This document shows positions 32,344 to 41,501 of a stretch of 64,000 nt of DNA, one piece after another. Position 1 is the first letter of the stretch. Each line of letters starts with the position of its first letter. A model generated the notes under the pieces. That model had not been told where the DNA came from and ran no database searches. It was given only the letters and a program-made list of their open reading frames with translations. Position numbers and translations under genes: made by a program. Source of the stretch: a virus; IMG/VR virus record IMGVR_UViG_3300042465_007301, positions 1 to 64,000 of that record. One strand, given 5' to 3'.

Positions 32344-33117
32344 TTAAACGATTGTAGGCGGTGAATATATTCTTTCAATAAAATTCTTATAATCTTCGAC
32401 TCTATCTCCAAAAGCATTTGTTGATATTCTTAATCTCTCGTTTTGTTGAGCTTGATATCCATCTGGGTACCTAAGGTCATCACGAGCCGTATCTAATTGT
32501 ACCAGAGGCTGTAGCCCTCTAGCCATATACGTATAAGTTTGTTCGGTGATTAAGTCGTCTATTGACATAGTACCGCCCTCATCTACGAGGGTAACACCAA
32601 ATATTTTCATTTTTGCTGCCAAGCCGTATTCATTAAAGAAGGTAAATACAATGTCAAATGGTGGCAACATGTCTGCCAACGGTGCAAAGTAGCCCTTGCT
32701 GTCAGAAAGAATTTTTCTGTAACTTTCTATTCTATAAAATGCATACTCGTTAAACTGGGTGAATATCATACTTCCAGCTATAGTTCTAGCACCTTTTACG
32801 AAGCCTCTTGGATTGACATGACCAAGTGTTCTTACTGGAGAGTTTTCTCTGTGCATTGAATATGATATCGTTTGAAGCTCTGCCATTTCCAGTACATCGC
32901 CTTCATTGGAAATGAATCCATTTTCTCCAATTTTAGGAATAATGATTGTAGCTGTTATGTCTGCGCCAGAAAATGACATATCAGAAAATGGATCTGGAAG
33001 ATTGTTATCTCTTCTAAATTCTTTTACACCCTCCTCATAAGTAGAGAGTCTATTTTTCCTTGATGATATAGTCGTGAGATTCGCTATATCTGATACATCA
33101 TTTCTATTAAATGCCAT
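32344..33117 (-). CDS. tail tube-like protein, second paralogue
   Basis: The 257-aa product is parallel to the 229-aa tube-like protein over most of its length: FSGADITATI, then ISYSMHRENSPVRTLGHVNPR, GARTIAGSMIFTQF, PPFDIVFTFFNEYGLAAKM, and the end MSIDDLITEQTYTYMAR. The core of phage tube proteins forms stacked hexamer rings. A diverged copy next to the main tube gene often forms a special ring at a tube end. A strong hairpin lies between this gene and the main tube gene, so the two may be expressed at different levels. Confidence 0.7.
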   Translation of the reverse strand: MAFNRNDVSDIANLTTISSRKNRLSTYEEGVKEFRRDNNLPDPFSDMSFSGADITATIIIPKIGENGFISNEGDVLEMAELQTISYSMHRENSPVRTLGHVNPRGFVKGARTIAGSMIFTQFNEYAFYRIESYRKILSDSKGYFAPLADMLPPFDIVFTFFNEYGLAAKMKIFGVTLVDEGGTMSIDDLITEQTYTYMARGLQPLVQLDTARDDLRYPDGYQAQQNERLRISTNAFGDRVEDYKNFIERIYSPPTIV

Positions 33118-33134
33118 GTTGTTCCTTAAAAATA

Positions 33135-33176
33135 AAATAGTGGAGGATTGGTCCTACACCAAGTCCTCCACTATTT
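33135..33176 (-). terminator. intrinsic terminator-like hairpin after the main tube gene
   Basis: AAATAGTGGAGGA (33135-33147) pairs exactly with TCCTCCACTATTT (33164-33176), extended inward by TTGG/CCAA with one bulged G. On the minus strand a T-rich run follows. It sits between the tube gene and the second tube-like gene, a common place for partial termination below a highly expressed structural gene. Confidence 0.75.
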
Positions 33177-33204
33177 AATAACTACTATACTTATTTGATT
33201 ATAA

Positions 33205-33894
33205 TTATGGTCTAATTATCTCGCTGTTTAATCCGCTAGATGATACTGCATCTTTGCTGATTAATGAACCTAGGTCATCTGAGTTGAATCTGTTAAGATT
33301 ATCCGTTGTAATCTTATACATTGGACCAATTTCACGAGCAACGTATGTCATTGTTTCTTCGATAACAATGTCATCCATCGAAGCTCCTGAACCTTCATTT
33401 AACAGTTCAACACCATAGATTGATCTAACAGCAGCTTGGCCATATTCGTTAACAAATGTGATTGTAATATCGAATGGTGGGATTTGGTCTGCATAGTATG
33501 GTGTCTTGCTAACTACGTCTCTTGTTTGATTTGTTACTTCAGCAATACCTCTCTTGTGGCTTGGATCGCCAGGAAGTGTATTATGAGCTCTTGTAAAAAA
33601 CTTCATTTCCGAAGAAGAGTTATGATGTGTCTCAAGCATCTGGTACAGAGCTGGGCGGTCAAATACTGTGAATATCAACGAACCAGCAATACCTCTTTTA
33701 CCTCTTGAAAATGAACGTGGGTTTGGTGAACCCATTGTATAAATTGGCGCCTTTTCTCTTGTCACCGAGAAAGTGATTCCCGAAAGAGCTCCGATTTCAA
33801 CGCCACCAAAAGTGGCAACAATATCAGCACCAGAAAATGTTGTATAAGTATTGAGATACTTGTTTACTGGACTGTCGTAGTATTCGCCTGCCAT
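33205..33894 (-). CDS. major tail tube protein
   Basis: This 229-aa protein has the shape of myovirus tube proteins: SGADIVATFGGVEIGAL at the N-terminus, SPNPRSFSRGKRGIAGSLIFTVFDRP in the middle, PPFDITITFVNEYGQAAVRSIYG, and ASMDDIVIEETMTYVARE near the end. It follows the sheath gene directly, has a strong Shine-Dalgarno (AGGAGGG) and is followed by a terminator hairpin, all consistent with a highly expressed major structural protein. It is the shortest and probably ancestral member of the three tube-like paralogues here. Confidence 0.82.
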   Translation of the reverse strand: MAGEYYDSPVNKYLNTYTTFSGADIVATFGGVEIGALSGITFSVTREKAPIYTMGSPNPRSFSRGKRGIAGSLIFTVFDRPALYQMLETHHNSSSEMKFFTRAHNTLPGDPSHKRGIAEVTNQTRDVVSKTPYYADQIPPFDITITFVNEYGQAAVRSIYGVELLNEGSGASMDDIVIEETMTYVAREIGPMYKITTDNLNRFNSDDLGSLISKDAVSSSGLNSEIIRP

Positions 33895-33941
33895 ATTACC
33901 CTCCTAATCGGTATATAAATTTGCAGTGTTTTTATATGATA

Positions 33942-35207
33942 TTAACCAAGTTCAACTGACATTTGGACTTCGATGTTTCTAAGTTCAAATGCAGGTGTTA
34001 TAACTAGGTCAATAAGTGCTTTGTTTTCTTCAGCGATGTATCTGATGTTGAAATCGCTATCTAAGATGGCACCCAACTGCTGCATTCCTCTAAGGGATGA
34101 AGTAATCGAGGTTTCCATTGAGTTTCTAACTTGAATAGTTGAAGGTTGACCAATGAACTTCTGACAGCTCTGACGGACAACTAACATTGCTTCGTTAACA
34201 ATTCTCAGTGTTGTCAGTCTTGTGTAGTCTGAACTAGAACCAGCAAATGTTACACCATCTGTGAAGATTGGAGCTCTATTGAAGTTTAACATGATTGAGT
34301 TTACACCCTTATTGGTCATTGCCAACAAGGTTGTTTTGCTAGGATTGTATCTTAGCGCTGCAACGTTGTAAACTGTCTTGTTTATGGTTGAAGTGTATGA
34401 AGCCATTCTGCTAACTGCAGCAGTTAATACTGATGCACCATTTGAATAACCCCATGCCGCTGGATAACCTGCAGGCTTTAACTCTGCACCAATTACTGCA
34501 ACGTGTCTTCCAAGTTCCTTAGCAGCAACTCCATTATATGTTGTTGCTGAATCTCTGTCTGAAAGAGTTGTTAAGCCGAGGTGTGTTGCTACTTGTCCAG
34601 GAGTCATTACGTCGTTAGCACCGACATATGGCTTTGTTCCCATAACAGCGAAACATGGATGACTGTTCTCATTGATTTCTTTAACTTTATCAGCAATTTT
34701 TACTGCCCAGTTATTTCCAATTGTTACTGAGTTGTCTGCATGAAATCCGTAAATTGTATCGGCAGATGCAGAATATGCTTCAGAAGGAGTTGCCGCCCAG
34801 AGTCCTGCTCTTGCACCACTTCCCCAAGGAAGTATGATATCTGGCTGAGCAGCTTCTGCTGCAATGAACATTGCATCGAGAACGCTACCACCAAAATTAC
34901 TACTTGTTACCGCAGCTGTACTGTGGTTCCATGTAGTATCACTTGGCAATGGGACCATGTAGATTCTTTCTGCGCCTGCAGAAACAAGCTCAAAAAAAGC
35001 TCTATGACAAGCTGAATCAACGCCAAAGGCAGTTATGACATCTTGTTCATTTGTGCACTGAACTACGTCAAGGTCTGCGACGTTGCCTGTTCCATCTGCT
35101 GTTGATCTTTTTGCTAATACTACAACCCTTGGTCCGACTGGACTATCTTGACGGGAGATGCTGTAGAAGCGGTCTTTAATTATTGTTTTTACACCTGGTA
35201 GAGCCAT
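33942..35207 (-). CDS. tail sheath protein
   Basis: The 421-aa product starts with the sheath-type MALPGVKTIIKD and has an N-terminal handle followed by a P-loop-free alpha/beta core. The C-terminal third is characteristic of the sheath family: RLTTLRIVNEAMLVVRQ, FIGQPSTIQVRNSME, then SDFNIRYIAEENKALIDLVI and a final strand VQMSVELG. In the family this domain makes the helical interstrand contacts that store contraction energy. It lies just upstream of the tube gene. A candidate promoter motif lies about 50 bases before its ATG, after a 100-base gap. Confidence 0.88.
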   Translation of the reverse strand: MALPGVKTIIKDRFYSISRQDSPVGPRVVVLAKRSTADGTGNVADLDVVQCTNEQDVITAFGVDSACHRAFFELVSAGAERIYMVPLPSDTTWNHSTAAVTSSNFGGSVLDAMFIAAEAAQPDIILPWGSGARAGLWAATPSEAYSASADTIYGFHADNSVTIGNNWAVKIADKVKEINENSHPCFAVMGTKPYVGANDVMTPGQVATHLGLTTLSDRDSATTYNGVAAKELGRHVAVIGAELKPAGYPAAWGYSNGASVLTAAVSRMASYTSTINKTVYNVAALRYNPSKTTLLAMTNKGVNSIMLNFNRAPIFTDGVTFAGSSSDYTRLTTLRIVNEAMLVVRQSCQKFIGQPSTIQVRNSMETSITSSLRGMQQLGAILDSDFNIRYIAEENKALIDLVITPAFELRNIEVQMSVELG

Positions 35208-35253
35208 GTTATTCTTAACCTCCGAGTCAGGGATTTATTGGATTAACTCGAAA

Positions 35254-35264
35254 GATATAGTAAT
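35254..35264 (-). promoter_or_regulatory. candidate late promoter element ATTACTATATC before the sheath gene
   Basis: The minus strand reads ATTACTATATC about 47 bases before ATG 35207. The same core (TACTATAT) recurs in the gaps before the genes starting at 39402, 39758, 51190 and 52925. Confidence 0.45.
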
Positions 35265-35309
35265 GGGGTACCTGTAAAAACTAACTAGATTTACATATCC
35301 TAGTAAATA

Positions 35310-36119
35310 TTATGAGTTTGGAGTAGCACTTTGGAATAAGTCTACGATACCTAGGCTCATATCTGAGTTATAGATTGATGCCGGAGTAGCTGCTTGCTCT
35401 ATTAAATCCTTTTCATAGGAAACCCATTGGCGTATATCAGCCACAATTGACTCAATCTTATCAACTGCTGATACATGTATCTTTTCGGTTGTTAATAAAT
35501 ACGTAACCGTTCTTTTAACTACATCAGTTTGATCCATATTTGTTTCGGTATCTGAAACCCTTCTGGCGTATACAAGCTCTGATGCTCCCAGTCTTTTAAA
35601 GACTGAAGTATATTCCAACATAAAATCTTCAAATATTTCCATAATTCTATCGGCTACTTCTGCACCAGCATATCTTTGTTGATCACCTGACAACTGACCA
35701 GCATTAGCTTCAACTAGAATAGTGAAGGAAACGACATTCTGAAAACGCTGACCTTCTATAATATAATACTTACCATCATCACCTAAAGCTTTATCTCTAT
35801 ATCTCATTTTAGGTTCTTGATTGTGAGCCCTCTTTAATTCAAGGCCGTAAGCTATGCAAGGATAGGATGCAAACTTGCCTCCAAATGTTGCTACGATTGG
35901 TATGTCTGGATATGAATTTTCCCAAAGCATTTTTACAACTTCTATAAAGCCTAGGTAAGTTAAATTTCCTTCAGCCTTTAATCTTCTTGAATCACTATCG
36001 TTATAGTATTTAGGATCCTGCTCTCGCAGTCTATCTCTGCTTTCTGCGTAGCTTTCCCATTTATTACTTGGTGCTGAGTCAGCATTAAAACTGCCGGGAA
36101 ATGGAAATGAAGACTGCAT
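35310..36119 (-). CDS. neck / tail terminator-like protein
   Basis: This 269-aa protein has no strong signature. Its central segment (YPDIPIVATFGGKFASYPCIAYGLELKRA, then FTILVEANAG and ADRIMEIFEDFMLEYTSVF) resembles tail-completion or head-tail joining proteins that form a ring under the neck. It lies between two sheath-like genes. The start at ATG 36119 is two bases from the next gene's stop. No in-frame CGG. The call rests on position and general sequence character. Confidence 0.5.
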   Translation of the reverse strand: MQSSFPFPGSFNADSAPSNKWESYAESRDRLREQDPKYYNDSDSRRLKAEGNLTYLGFIEVVKMLWENSYPDIPIVATFGGKFASYPCIAYGLELKRAHNQEPKMRYRDKALGDDGKYYIIEGQRFQNVVSFTILVEANAGQLSGDQQRYAGAEVADRIMEIFEDFMLEYTSVFKRLGASELVYARRVSDTETNMDQTDVVKRTVTYLLTTEKIHVSAVDKIESIVADIRQWVSYEKDLIEQAATPASIYNSDMSLGIVDLFQSATPNS

Positions 36120-36120
36120 A

Positions 36121-38146
36121 TTATGCTCCTGGTCCTGTCATTATAGAAAAATTAATATTCTTTAAACCAAGAGAAGAAACTAAATTTATTTCAAAAATTA
36201 AAGTTCCTCTTTCTGTTTTCGATCCATATGATTGAAGTTTATAATCTTTAATAGTTCTAGTAGATACCAACATGTCAAGCATTGATTTGACTTGTGAAAT
36301 TACTTTATCTTCCGCGTTCTTGCCTATGCCGTCATTTGCTATGGCTTTTATTTCAGTTATAACCATAGCAACTAATCTCATTTGTGGAGCTTTTGTAAAG
36401 GAGCTATTTTTATTGGCCAATGTGTAATCGTTAGATATGTTTACTTCGTATGGATTACCCCTTAGTGCTTTGCGCGTTCTGTACACAACATTGATACCGA
36501 GGTTGTCTAACCTAGCTAATGAATCTCCAGATAAATTAGAACCATAAACAGAATATGCTCCTGGTATTCTTTTTCTGATTATTCCATTATAAACTGGAGT
36601 TGACGACATCATTCCAGCAAATGCAGCTGCTGCTGAACTCGTATATGATCTTCCAAAACCTATATGATTAAAAGTTAGTTCTCCATATATAGGAATAATG
36701 TATCGACCTATATCAGTTTCTACTTCTCCACTTATTGAGTAAGTGGTAAATTTATTTACAAGTCTAATATTTTCTTCTAGAAGTTGAACATCGCTATCTT
36801 TTGTTCCATTATTTTTAGAACCAATGATTCCCATTTGAACATATCCAGTAGCTTCGTTAAATGAGTAGCAATGAAGAGCTAGTTGAGCTATGAAGTCAAC
36901 AGACCCAGTGTTTATCATTGAAGTTTCAAGTGGTACCACTATGTCAATAAACTCAAGCCCCTTTGCTATATTATAACTTACTGCTAGTCTTTCATAATAT
37001 TTTTCATAAAAGTTTACATTAGAATTTGTTTCTGCTGAAAAAAGTATTGGCATGTCGATAAGTCTTTGAGAAGTGTCTTCAATGTATTCCGACATTGGCG
37101 CAGAAGCCATCATGAATATAGACTTTGCTCCGCAGCTAAATGCGTCATGAATTCCTCTTAGGATAGGCGAAGAAGTATTTGCGCCTAATAAATTGGTAGC
37201 TTCTTGAATTGAATTAATTTTTATAATTTGATTTAATTCAATTCCATCACTATGACCTATGAATAATATTGAATTAGTATTATAGTATTCTTCTAATGAA
37301 TCAAAAATTGGCCTCTTCGAGATAGTCGCACCAGTTGTTGGTCCAGTTAAATCCTTAGACACTCCAGTCGTATTGATGACAGAGTATTTTCCTGTTGTAA
37401 GTTGTTCTACGTTAGATAAAGGAATATTTGTTTTAATAGAAAATTGATTATTTGCTGGGATCGAAGAGATAAAATGATTTCCATTAAAGTCTACACTTAT
37501 TTCTGATATTGAAATTTGATCACCAGATGAAAGATTGTGATCAGTATCAGTTGATAAAGTTATCACTCCATTTTCTATTTTTTTATATACTATATTTCCG
37601 ACTCTACCAATTTGACTTCTAGAAACTTCAAAATTATGTTCAATTACTTGAGTTCTATCATTGTATGCACATTGAATCGAGACGGTATAAGTTCCACCAA
37701 AAAGTGTATCTGGGATTTTGTAATAGAAACCATACTCAGAACCTGATGGTCTATTGTAATAAGAATTTGTCTTAAGAGCTAATCTTGCATACACCTTTGC
37801 CGAGTTATAGCTTGATAGACTTGGTAAGGTACTAGCAGTTGCCACCGCCGACGCCGTAAACAATTACGGTATCTCCAGCCGCTAATTTATGATTTATATC
37901 AAATGTAAATGTTGCTGAAACGTAACCATCCACTATTGAAACTGGTGGTGTTATCGATGTAATTCGATAACTTGTATTGATCAACGAAGTGGATGAATGA
38001 ATTATTTCTCCAGTGCCACCATTTCCTCTCGATACAGTTGCATATATATCTACAGGAGTAGTCTGATCTAAAGGGTCGTAAAATTCACCATTTACCAAAA
38101 AGGCGAATCTGAATTTCACCAACTGGCCATTGTGCACTCTTAGCAT
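36121..38146 (-). CDS. second tail sheath-like protein with N-terminal beta domain; apparent +1 frame break without CGG
   Basis: Two overlapping frames, 38146-37832 and 37863-36121, look like one 674-aa protein. The first (MLRVHNGQLVKFRFAFLVNGE) is a beta-rich domain that ends in VIVYGVGGGNC. The second continues with VATASTLPSLSSYNSAKVYARLAL, more beta sequence, then a sheath-like core and C-terminus (NEATGYVQMGIIGS, MLVSTRTIKDYKLQSYG, a final strand INFSIMTGPGA). The frames overlap between 37863 and 37832 and differ by +1, the same direction as the CGG sites. However, the overlap reads TAC GGC GTC GGC GGT GGC AAC TGC TAG and contains no zero-frame CGG. A real +1 event, a slip in the GGC-rich run, or a sequence error are all possible. 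Two separate genes are less likely, since the second frame offers only a TTG start inside the overlap. Confidence 0.68.
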
Positions 38147-38519
38147 TTAGTTTTTGCTTTCCCTAGTTGCACCAGCAATCCAGTAAACTATTTTCCCACC
38201 TCTACCCCTTATTGGAGCAGAAAAATCTATTAAAAAAATTTCTTGACCACCTGGATAGTCTTCATATATTCTATCACCAGATTTAACATTTGCTGTATCT
38301 TGAAAATAATATATTACTTCAGAGCTAACGGTTAAGCCTTGTATATTTTCTTCTAGTATATTAGCAAATCCGTTGAGCCCCCGGATACACAGCCCTTACT
38401 GTATACCTTTGCATCTTTTGGCTATAAGTCATAGTCTTTTGATCTAATATTTTTTGAACCAATACATTGTGACCCCAACTACGCAGTACATTACTTAATG
38501 TGCGTTTTGGATCAATCAT
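38147..38519 (-). CDS. head-tail joining (stopper-like) protein, +1 recoded at CGG
   Basis: This gene is invisible to a standard caller, because neither half reaches a usual length cut-off on its own. ATG 38519 (MIDPKRTLSNVLRSWG) overlaps the upstream gene's stop by a few bases. The zero frame ends at CAA CGG ATT TGC TAA. Reading CGGA at codon 50 gives Q-R-F-A-N-I-L-E-E-N and a 123-aa protein with a beta-rich second half (SSEVIYYFQDTANVKSGDRIYE, GGKIVYWIAGATRES), ending at 38147 directly before the ATG of the next gene. The compact beta fold with a DRI..GG.....I..P pattern resembles SPP1 gp16/stopper-type head-completion proteins. The neighbouring connector gene supports this. Confidence 0.7.
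38369..38372 (-). other. +1 recoding site 7: CAA CGGA TTT (stopper-like protein, codon 50)
   Basis: Zero frame stops two codons later (CGG ATT TGC TAA). The shifted frame runs to a stop that abuts the next ATG. Confidence 0.86.
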
Positions 38520-39402
38520 ACTTCCTTATTCCTCTTTCTGGAATTGGATTTTCATCTGGTGATTGGATATGAGTTGGTCCATACAGGTCTCTTGGAGTGT
38601 AGTAAACTGACAATCCGGTATATGGATCCATGGTTCTTCCTGCTCCAATGGTTGGAAGACTTGGTAAACCCTTTGGTTGAACTGCTTTCATTCCAACTTT
38701 TGATGTTAACATTTCTTTCCTAAGCATTGCTGCGATTTGACACCAGGTAGTGGCGTTAGCTCTACTTAGGGTGTTTCTAGGTAGATTTTTATTAGTTATA
38801 GAAAGATCACCAAGCCTTACCGAAAGCTCATCATCTCCGCCATTTCCATAGACCCTTGTTAGCTCACAGCAGGTGGCTGCTCTTATGTATTCAAATGCCG
38901 TAAATGGAATAGCTGTTCCGTCTTCAGTCTCTAATAATTTAAATATATTTTTTATCTCTATAGAATAGTTATGTATAAATTCACCTATTTCCAACAAAGA
39001 AGCGTCAGGGAAATAGGGGAGAAGTTGCTCTGGATCAAGATACAATGGCTCTATGTCCGCTGCAAAAGCTATTATTTCATCCTCCCTTAAGAAGACTGTT
39101 GGCCTATAATCCTCTGTTGGAGTACTTACATATATCTGTTGATTAACGCTAATTGTAGTATTGTTTGATAAAACGCCGTTAAAAGAAACCTTATATGTGC
39201 CAGCCGTTGATGGGGTATAGTCATAATAAAATTCGGAGCCACTAAGCGACGTAGGAGTAGCCGATATAATCAACACGTTACTTGAATTTGTAATGCTCAT
39301 GGAAACTGATACAGGAGAAACTTCTACCTGATTACCATTAATATCTACGTCAATAAATTTAACCTTTAGACGCACAGTGTCATTGACTAGTATATTTGTC
39401 AT
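38512..39402 (-). CDS. head-tail connector with N-terminal Ig-like domain
   Basis: This is a 296-aa protein with two parts. Residues 1-95 are an Ig-like beta sandwich (VNDTVRLKVKFIDVDINGNQ, GSEFYYDYTPSTAGTYKVSFNG), a decoration common in phage virion proteins. Residues 110-230 are helical with RPTVFLREDEIIAFAADI and TAFEYIRAATCCELTRVYGN, resembling gp6/gp15-type head-completion connectors that insert under the portal. The end is Pro-rich. The gene precedes the stopper-like gene in the usual connector-stopper-terminator order. ATG 39402 follows AAGGAA and a candidate promoter element. Confidence 0.65.
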   Translation of the reverse strand: MTNILVNDTVRLKVKFIDVDINGNQVEVSPVSVSMSITNSSNVLIISATPTSLSGSEFYYDYTPSTAGTYKVSFNGVLSNNTTISVNQQIYVSTPTEDYRPTVFLREDEIIAFAADIEPLYLDPEQLLPYFPDASLLEIGEFIHNYSIEIKNIFKLLETEDGTAIPFTAFEYIRAATCCELTRVYGNGGDDELSVRLGDLSITNKNLPRNTLSRANATTWCQIAAMLRKEMLTSKVGMKAVQPKGLPSLPTIGAGRTMDPYTGLSVYYTPRDLYGPTHIQSPDENPIPERGIRKYD

Positions 39403-39429
39403 TTTTCCTTCTTTAAAAAGTAGATATTT

Positions 39430-39440
39430 ATATAGTAGTA
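39430..39440 (-). promoter_or_regulatory. candidate late promoter element TACTACTATAT
   Basis: The minus strand reads TACTACTATATAAATA in the 59-base gap before ATG 39402. It includes TATAAATA, identical to the T4 late promoter core. Confidence 0.5.
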
Positions 39441-39461
39441 CTTTAAATTGTGTTGGTGAGC

Positions 39462-39758
39462 TTATTCACCCTGATGTTGAATACTAACAAGCGTGCCAGA
39501 ATGTATAGTTATTTCACTAGCCTGAATGAGTGCAGCTCCCTCTTTCTCAAGAGCCTGTATTGTAATTACTCCAGTTGGAGCTAGATCTATACTTAGAACG
39601 CCTATTGCAGTAGCTACCGAATAGTCTTTTTTCCCACCAAAATTAACTTTGATATTATTTAAGGTGACAGGATTTGATATTCCTTCTATTATTAATATAA
39701 TAGTTCCATCATATTGAATACCAGATTGGCTATAATCAATAAGGTCATTGTAGAGCAT
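39462..39758 (-). CDS. small beta-rich structural protein of unknown function
   Basis: No family is recognised for this 98-aa product. It is almost entirely strand-forming (YDGTIILIIEGISNPVTLNNIKV, VATAIGVLSIDLAPTGVITIQAL), ending in TLVSIQHQGE. Such small beta proteins near connector genes are often capsid decorations or head fibres. The gene is flanked on both sides by gaps holding the TACTATAT motif, so it may have its own transcript. Confidence 0.55.
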   Translation of the reverse strand: MLYNDLIDYSQSGIQYDGTIILIIEGISNPVTLNNIKVNFGGKKDYSVATAIGVLSIDLAPTGVITIQALEKEGAALIQASEITIHSGTLVSIQHQGE

Positions 39759-39783
39759 AAAAGTCCTTTAAAAGATTTTAACT

Positions 39784-39793
39784 ATATAGTAAC
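39784..39793 (-). promoter_or_regulatory. candidate late promoter element GTTACTATAT
   Basis: The minus strand reads GTTACTATAT about 26 bases before ATG 39758. It is the same core as at four other gaps in the window. Confidence 0.45.
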
Positions 39794-39813
39794 GATATAA
39801 AGTTAAAATATTA

Positions 39814-40611
39814 TTAGAATTGTAAACCAGCGTCTTTTCTTAGGTTTGGCATCCAGATTCTTGAGTCCCCGTCTACCGGAATTGGACTTCCATTTTCTGG
39901 AGTACCATAAGAAATTGCAGATAGATATGCAATTCTCTTACCCTTTGTCACCGGATAGACTTCATGAGTCCCTACATAGTTTGTAGGATATACGGCTATG
40001 GTTCCAGCTTTAGGCACGTGTGTATGTTTTGCGTGTTTGAAAAATATATTACCGCCAATAAAATTTGTTCCATTTAGCTCTTCTTCTGATTCGACTCCAT
40101 CATTAAGATATATATTTATGCTTACATTACCATGTTTTGGATATTCATTCTTTGGAGGCTTACCGTATTCATATGGTATCTGATCATCGCAGTGTTGACC
40201 TATACCTTGGCCATTTGCGTATGTAGCTATGTGACCTGCAGATCTCCACCAGCAGACTGTAGATGCTTCTGTGTATATTTTACAATACTCAACCAATGAT
40301 TTGTAAGCTAAATCTTCTAAATCATGGATTAGTTGCTGTTGTTCTTCTGTTGGTTTTCTGTCTGAAAGCTTGCATAATGGATCTACGAATCTTTCTGGAG
40401 CCATAGATATCGAATCTACATCAAACTTAAAACCAGTTTTATTTAAAGCGTAGCGTTTTCCATCTTCTTCTATATAGGTAAATGTATCTTCTTCTTGTTG
40501 CTTCAGCCAAGCTATATAATTATGTAAAAATTCCTGATCAATATCAAAAGCGTCTTCTATAATACATAGGCCGGCTCCAATGTCTTTTGCTTTAAAATCT
40601 TTTATAATCAT
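39814..40611 (-). CDS. 2-oxoglutarate/Fe(II)-dependent oxygenase
   Basis: The 265-aa protein carries the double-stranded beta-helix signature of 2OG oxygenases: the first His and Asp in IGQHCDDQIPYE, beta strands VSINIYLNDGVESEEELNGTNFIGGNIFF, then the second His in GTHEVYPV followed by KGKRIAYL, where Arg would bind 2-oxoglutarate. In the family the enzyme hydroxylates or otherwise oxidises a protein, nucleotide or small molecule. The substrate cannot be read from sequence. It is the last of three adjacent paralogues (with the two genes upstream), spaced by a few bases. Confidence 0.82.
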   Translation of the reverse strand: MIIKDFKAKDIGAGLCIIEDAFDIDQEFLHNYIAWLKQQEEDTFTYIEEDGKRYALNKTGFKFDVDSISMAPERFVDPLCKLSDRKPTEEQQQLIHDLEDLAYKSLVEYCKIYTEASTVCWWRSAGHIATYANGQGIGQHCDDQIPYEYGKPPKNEYPKHGNVSINIYLNDGVESEEELNGTNFIGGNIFFKHAKHTHVPKAGTIAVYPTNYVGTHEVYPVTKGKRIAYLSAISYGTPENGSPIPVDGDSRIWMPNLRKDAGLQF

Positions 40612-40612
40612 A

Positions 40613-41494
40613 TTAGTAATTTGATCTTGTTATACTGAACTGATCAGAAGACTGATCGTAACCTTTTTCTAAAAGATATTGCCTATAATCTGAGGTTAGC
40701 CCAGGCATATAGAGATTAGTTGCTGTTTTTGCTAATTCTATTTCCTTATTCGGGTCAACAACAGATTCATTAACTTCTTTATTTGGGGTTCCGTGGCTAT
40801 ACCAACCAAGATAAGAGTATCTCTCCCCTTCTCCAACTGATTTAACTTCATGAGCTGCCATAAAGTTTGATGGAAAAAATAACAAGTCACCTTTTTTAGG
40901 TTTTATATCTATGTCTAAATAATTAAAATAATGATGACCACCAGTAAAATTTGTTCCATCTAATTCTTCCTCTGTATCAACGGATGACGTAAGATAGAAA
41001 ACATTACTAATAACATTTCTAGTTGCTAGCTGATCTTTTGGAGTCCAAACATCATAAATATAATCAGCACTTACGTCAGAATGACTACCTAAATAGACGC
41101 CTTTTTTATACTGAACTATATGACCCTTAACCTTCCACCAAACACATTTATAAGCAAGAGGAAAAAGTTCAAAGTACTTAAACAAATATTGGTCTTTTGA
41201 TTCTTCAACAAAATCAAATATCTTTTTTATCTTTTCATCACCATACCTATGTATAGCAGAACCTCTGCCTGGCATGCGGTCGACACTTTCCTTTTGAAAA
41301 AAATATCCACTTTTATTTAGATAGATTTCATCACCAGTTTCTGGATTGACAGTTGGTGTATACATATCTTGTTTTTCTTTATTAATTGCATCTCTACTAA
41401 ATTCTCTAACATAATCCCAATCTAGATCTATAGCTGATTCAAAAAGAACAACTCCGCCACCAAGGTGTTTAGGTTCAACATTATTGTTTATCAT
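40613..41494 (-). CDS. 2-oxoglutarate/Fe(II)-dependent oxygenase
   Basis: ATG 41494 (MINNNVEPKHLGGG) is preferred, with AGGA about six bases upstream. An earlier in-frame ATG at 41527 would lie inside the previous gene. Metal ligands are His and Asp in LGSHSDVSADY and the distal His in AAHEVKSVG, with Arg in GERYSYLGW. The core strand GTNFTGGHHYFNYLDIDIKPKKGDLLFFP is closely parallel to both neighbours, so the three arose by duplication. A long helical stretch before the core distinguishes it. The substrate is unknown. Confidence 0.8.
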   Translation of the reverse strand: MINNNVEPKHLGGGVVLFESAIDLDWDYVREFSRDAINKEKQDMYTPTVNPETGDEIYLNKSGYFFQKESVDRMPGRGSAIHRYGDEKIKKIFDFVEESKDQYLFKYFELFPLAYKCVWWKVKGHIVQYKKGVYLGSHSDVSADYIYDVWTPKDQLATRNVISNVFYLTSSVDTEEELDGTNFTGGHHYFNYLDIDIKPKKGDLLFFPSNFMAAHEVKSVGEGERYSYLGWYSHGTPNKEVNESVVDPNKEIELAKTATNLYMPGLTSDYRQYLLEKGYDQSSDQFSITRSNY

Positions 41495-41501
41495 TTTAAT
41501 C

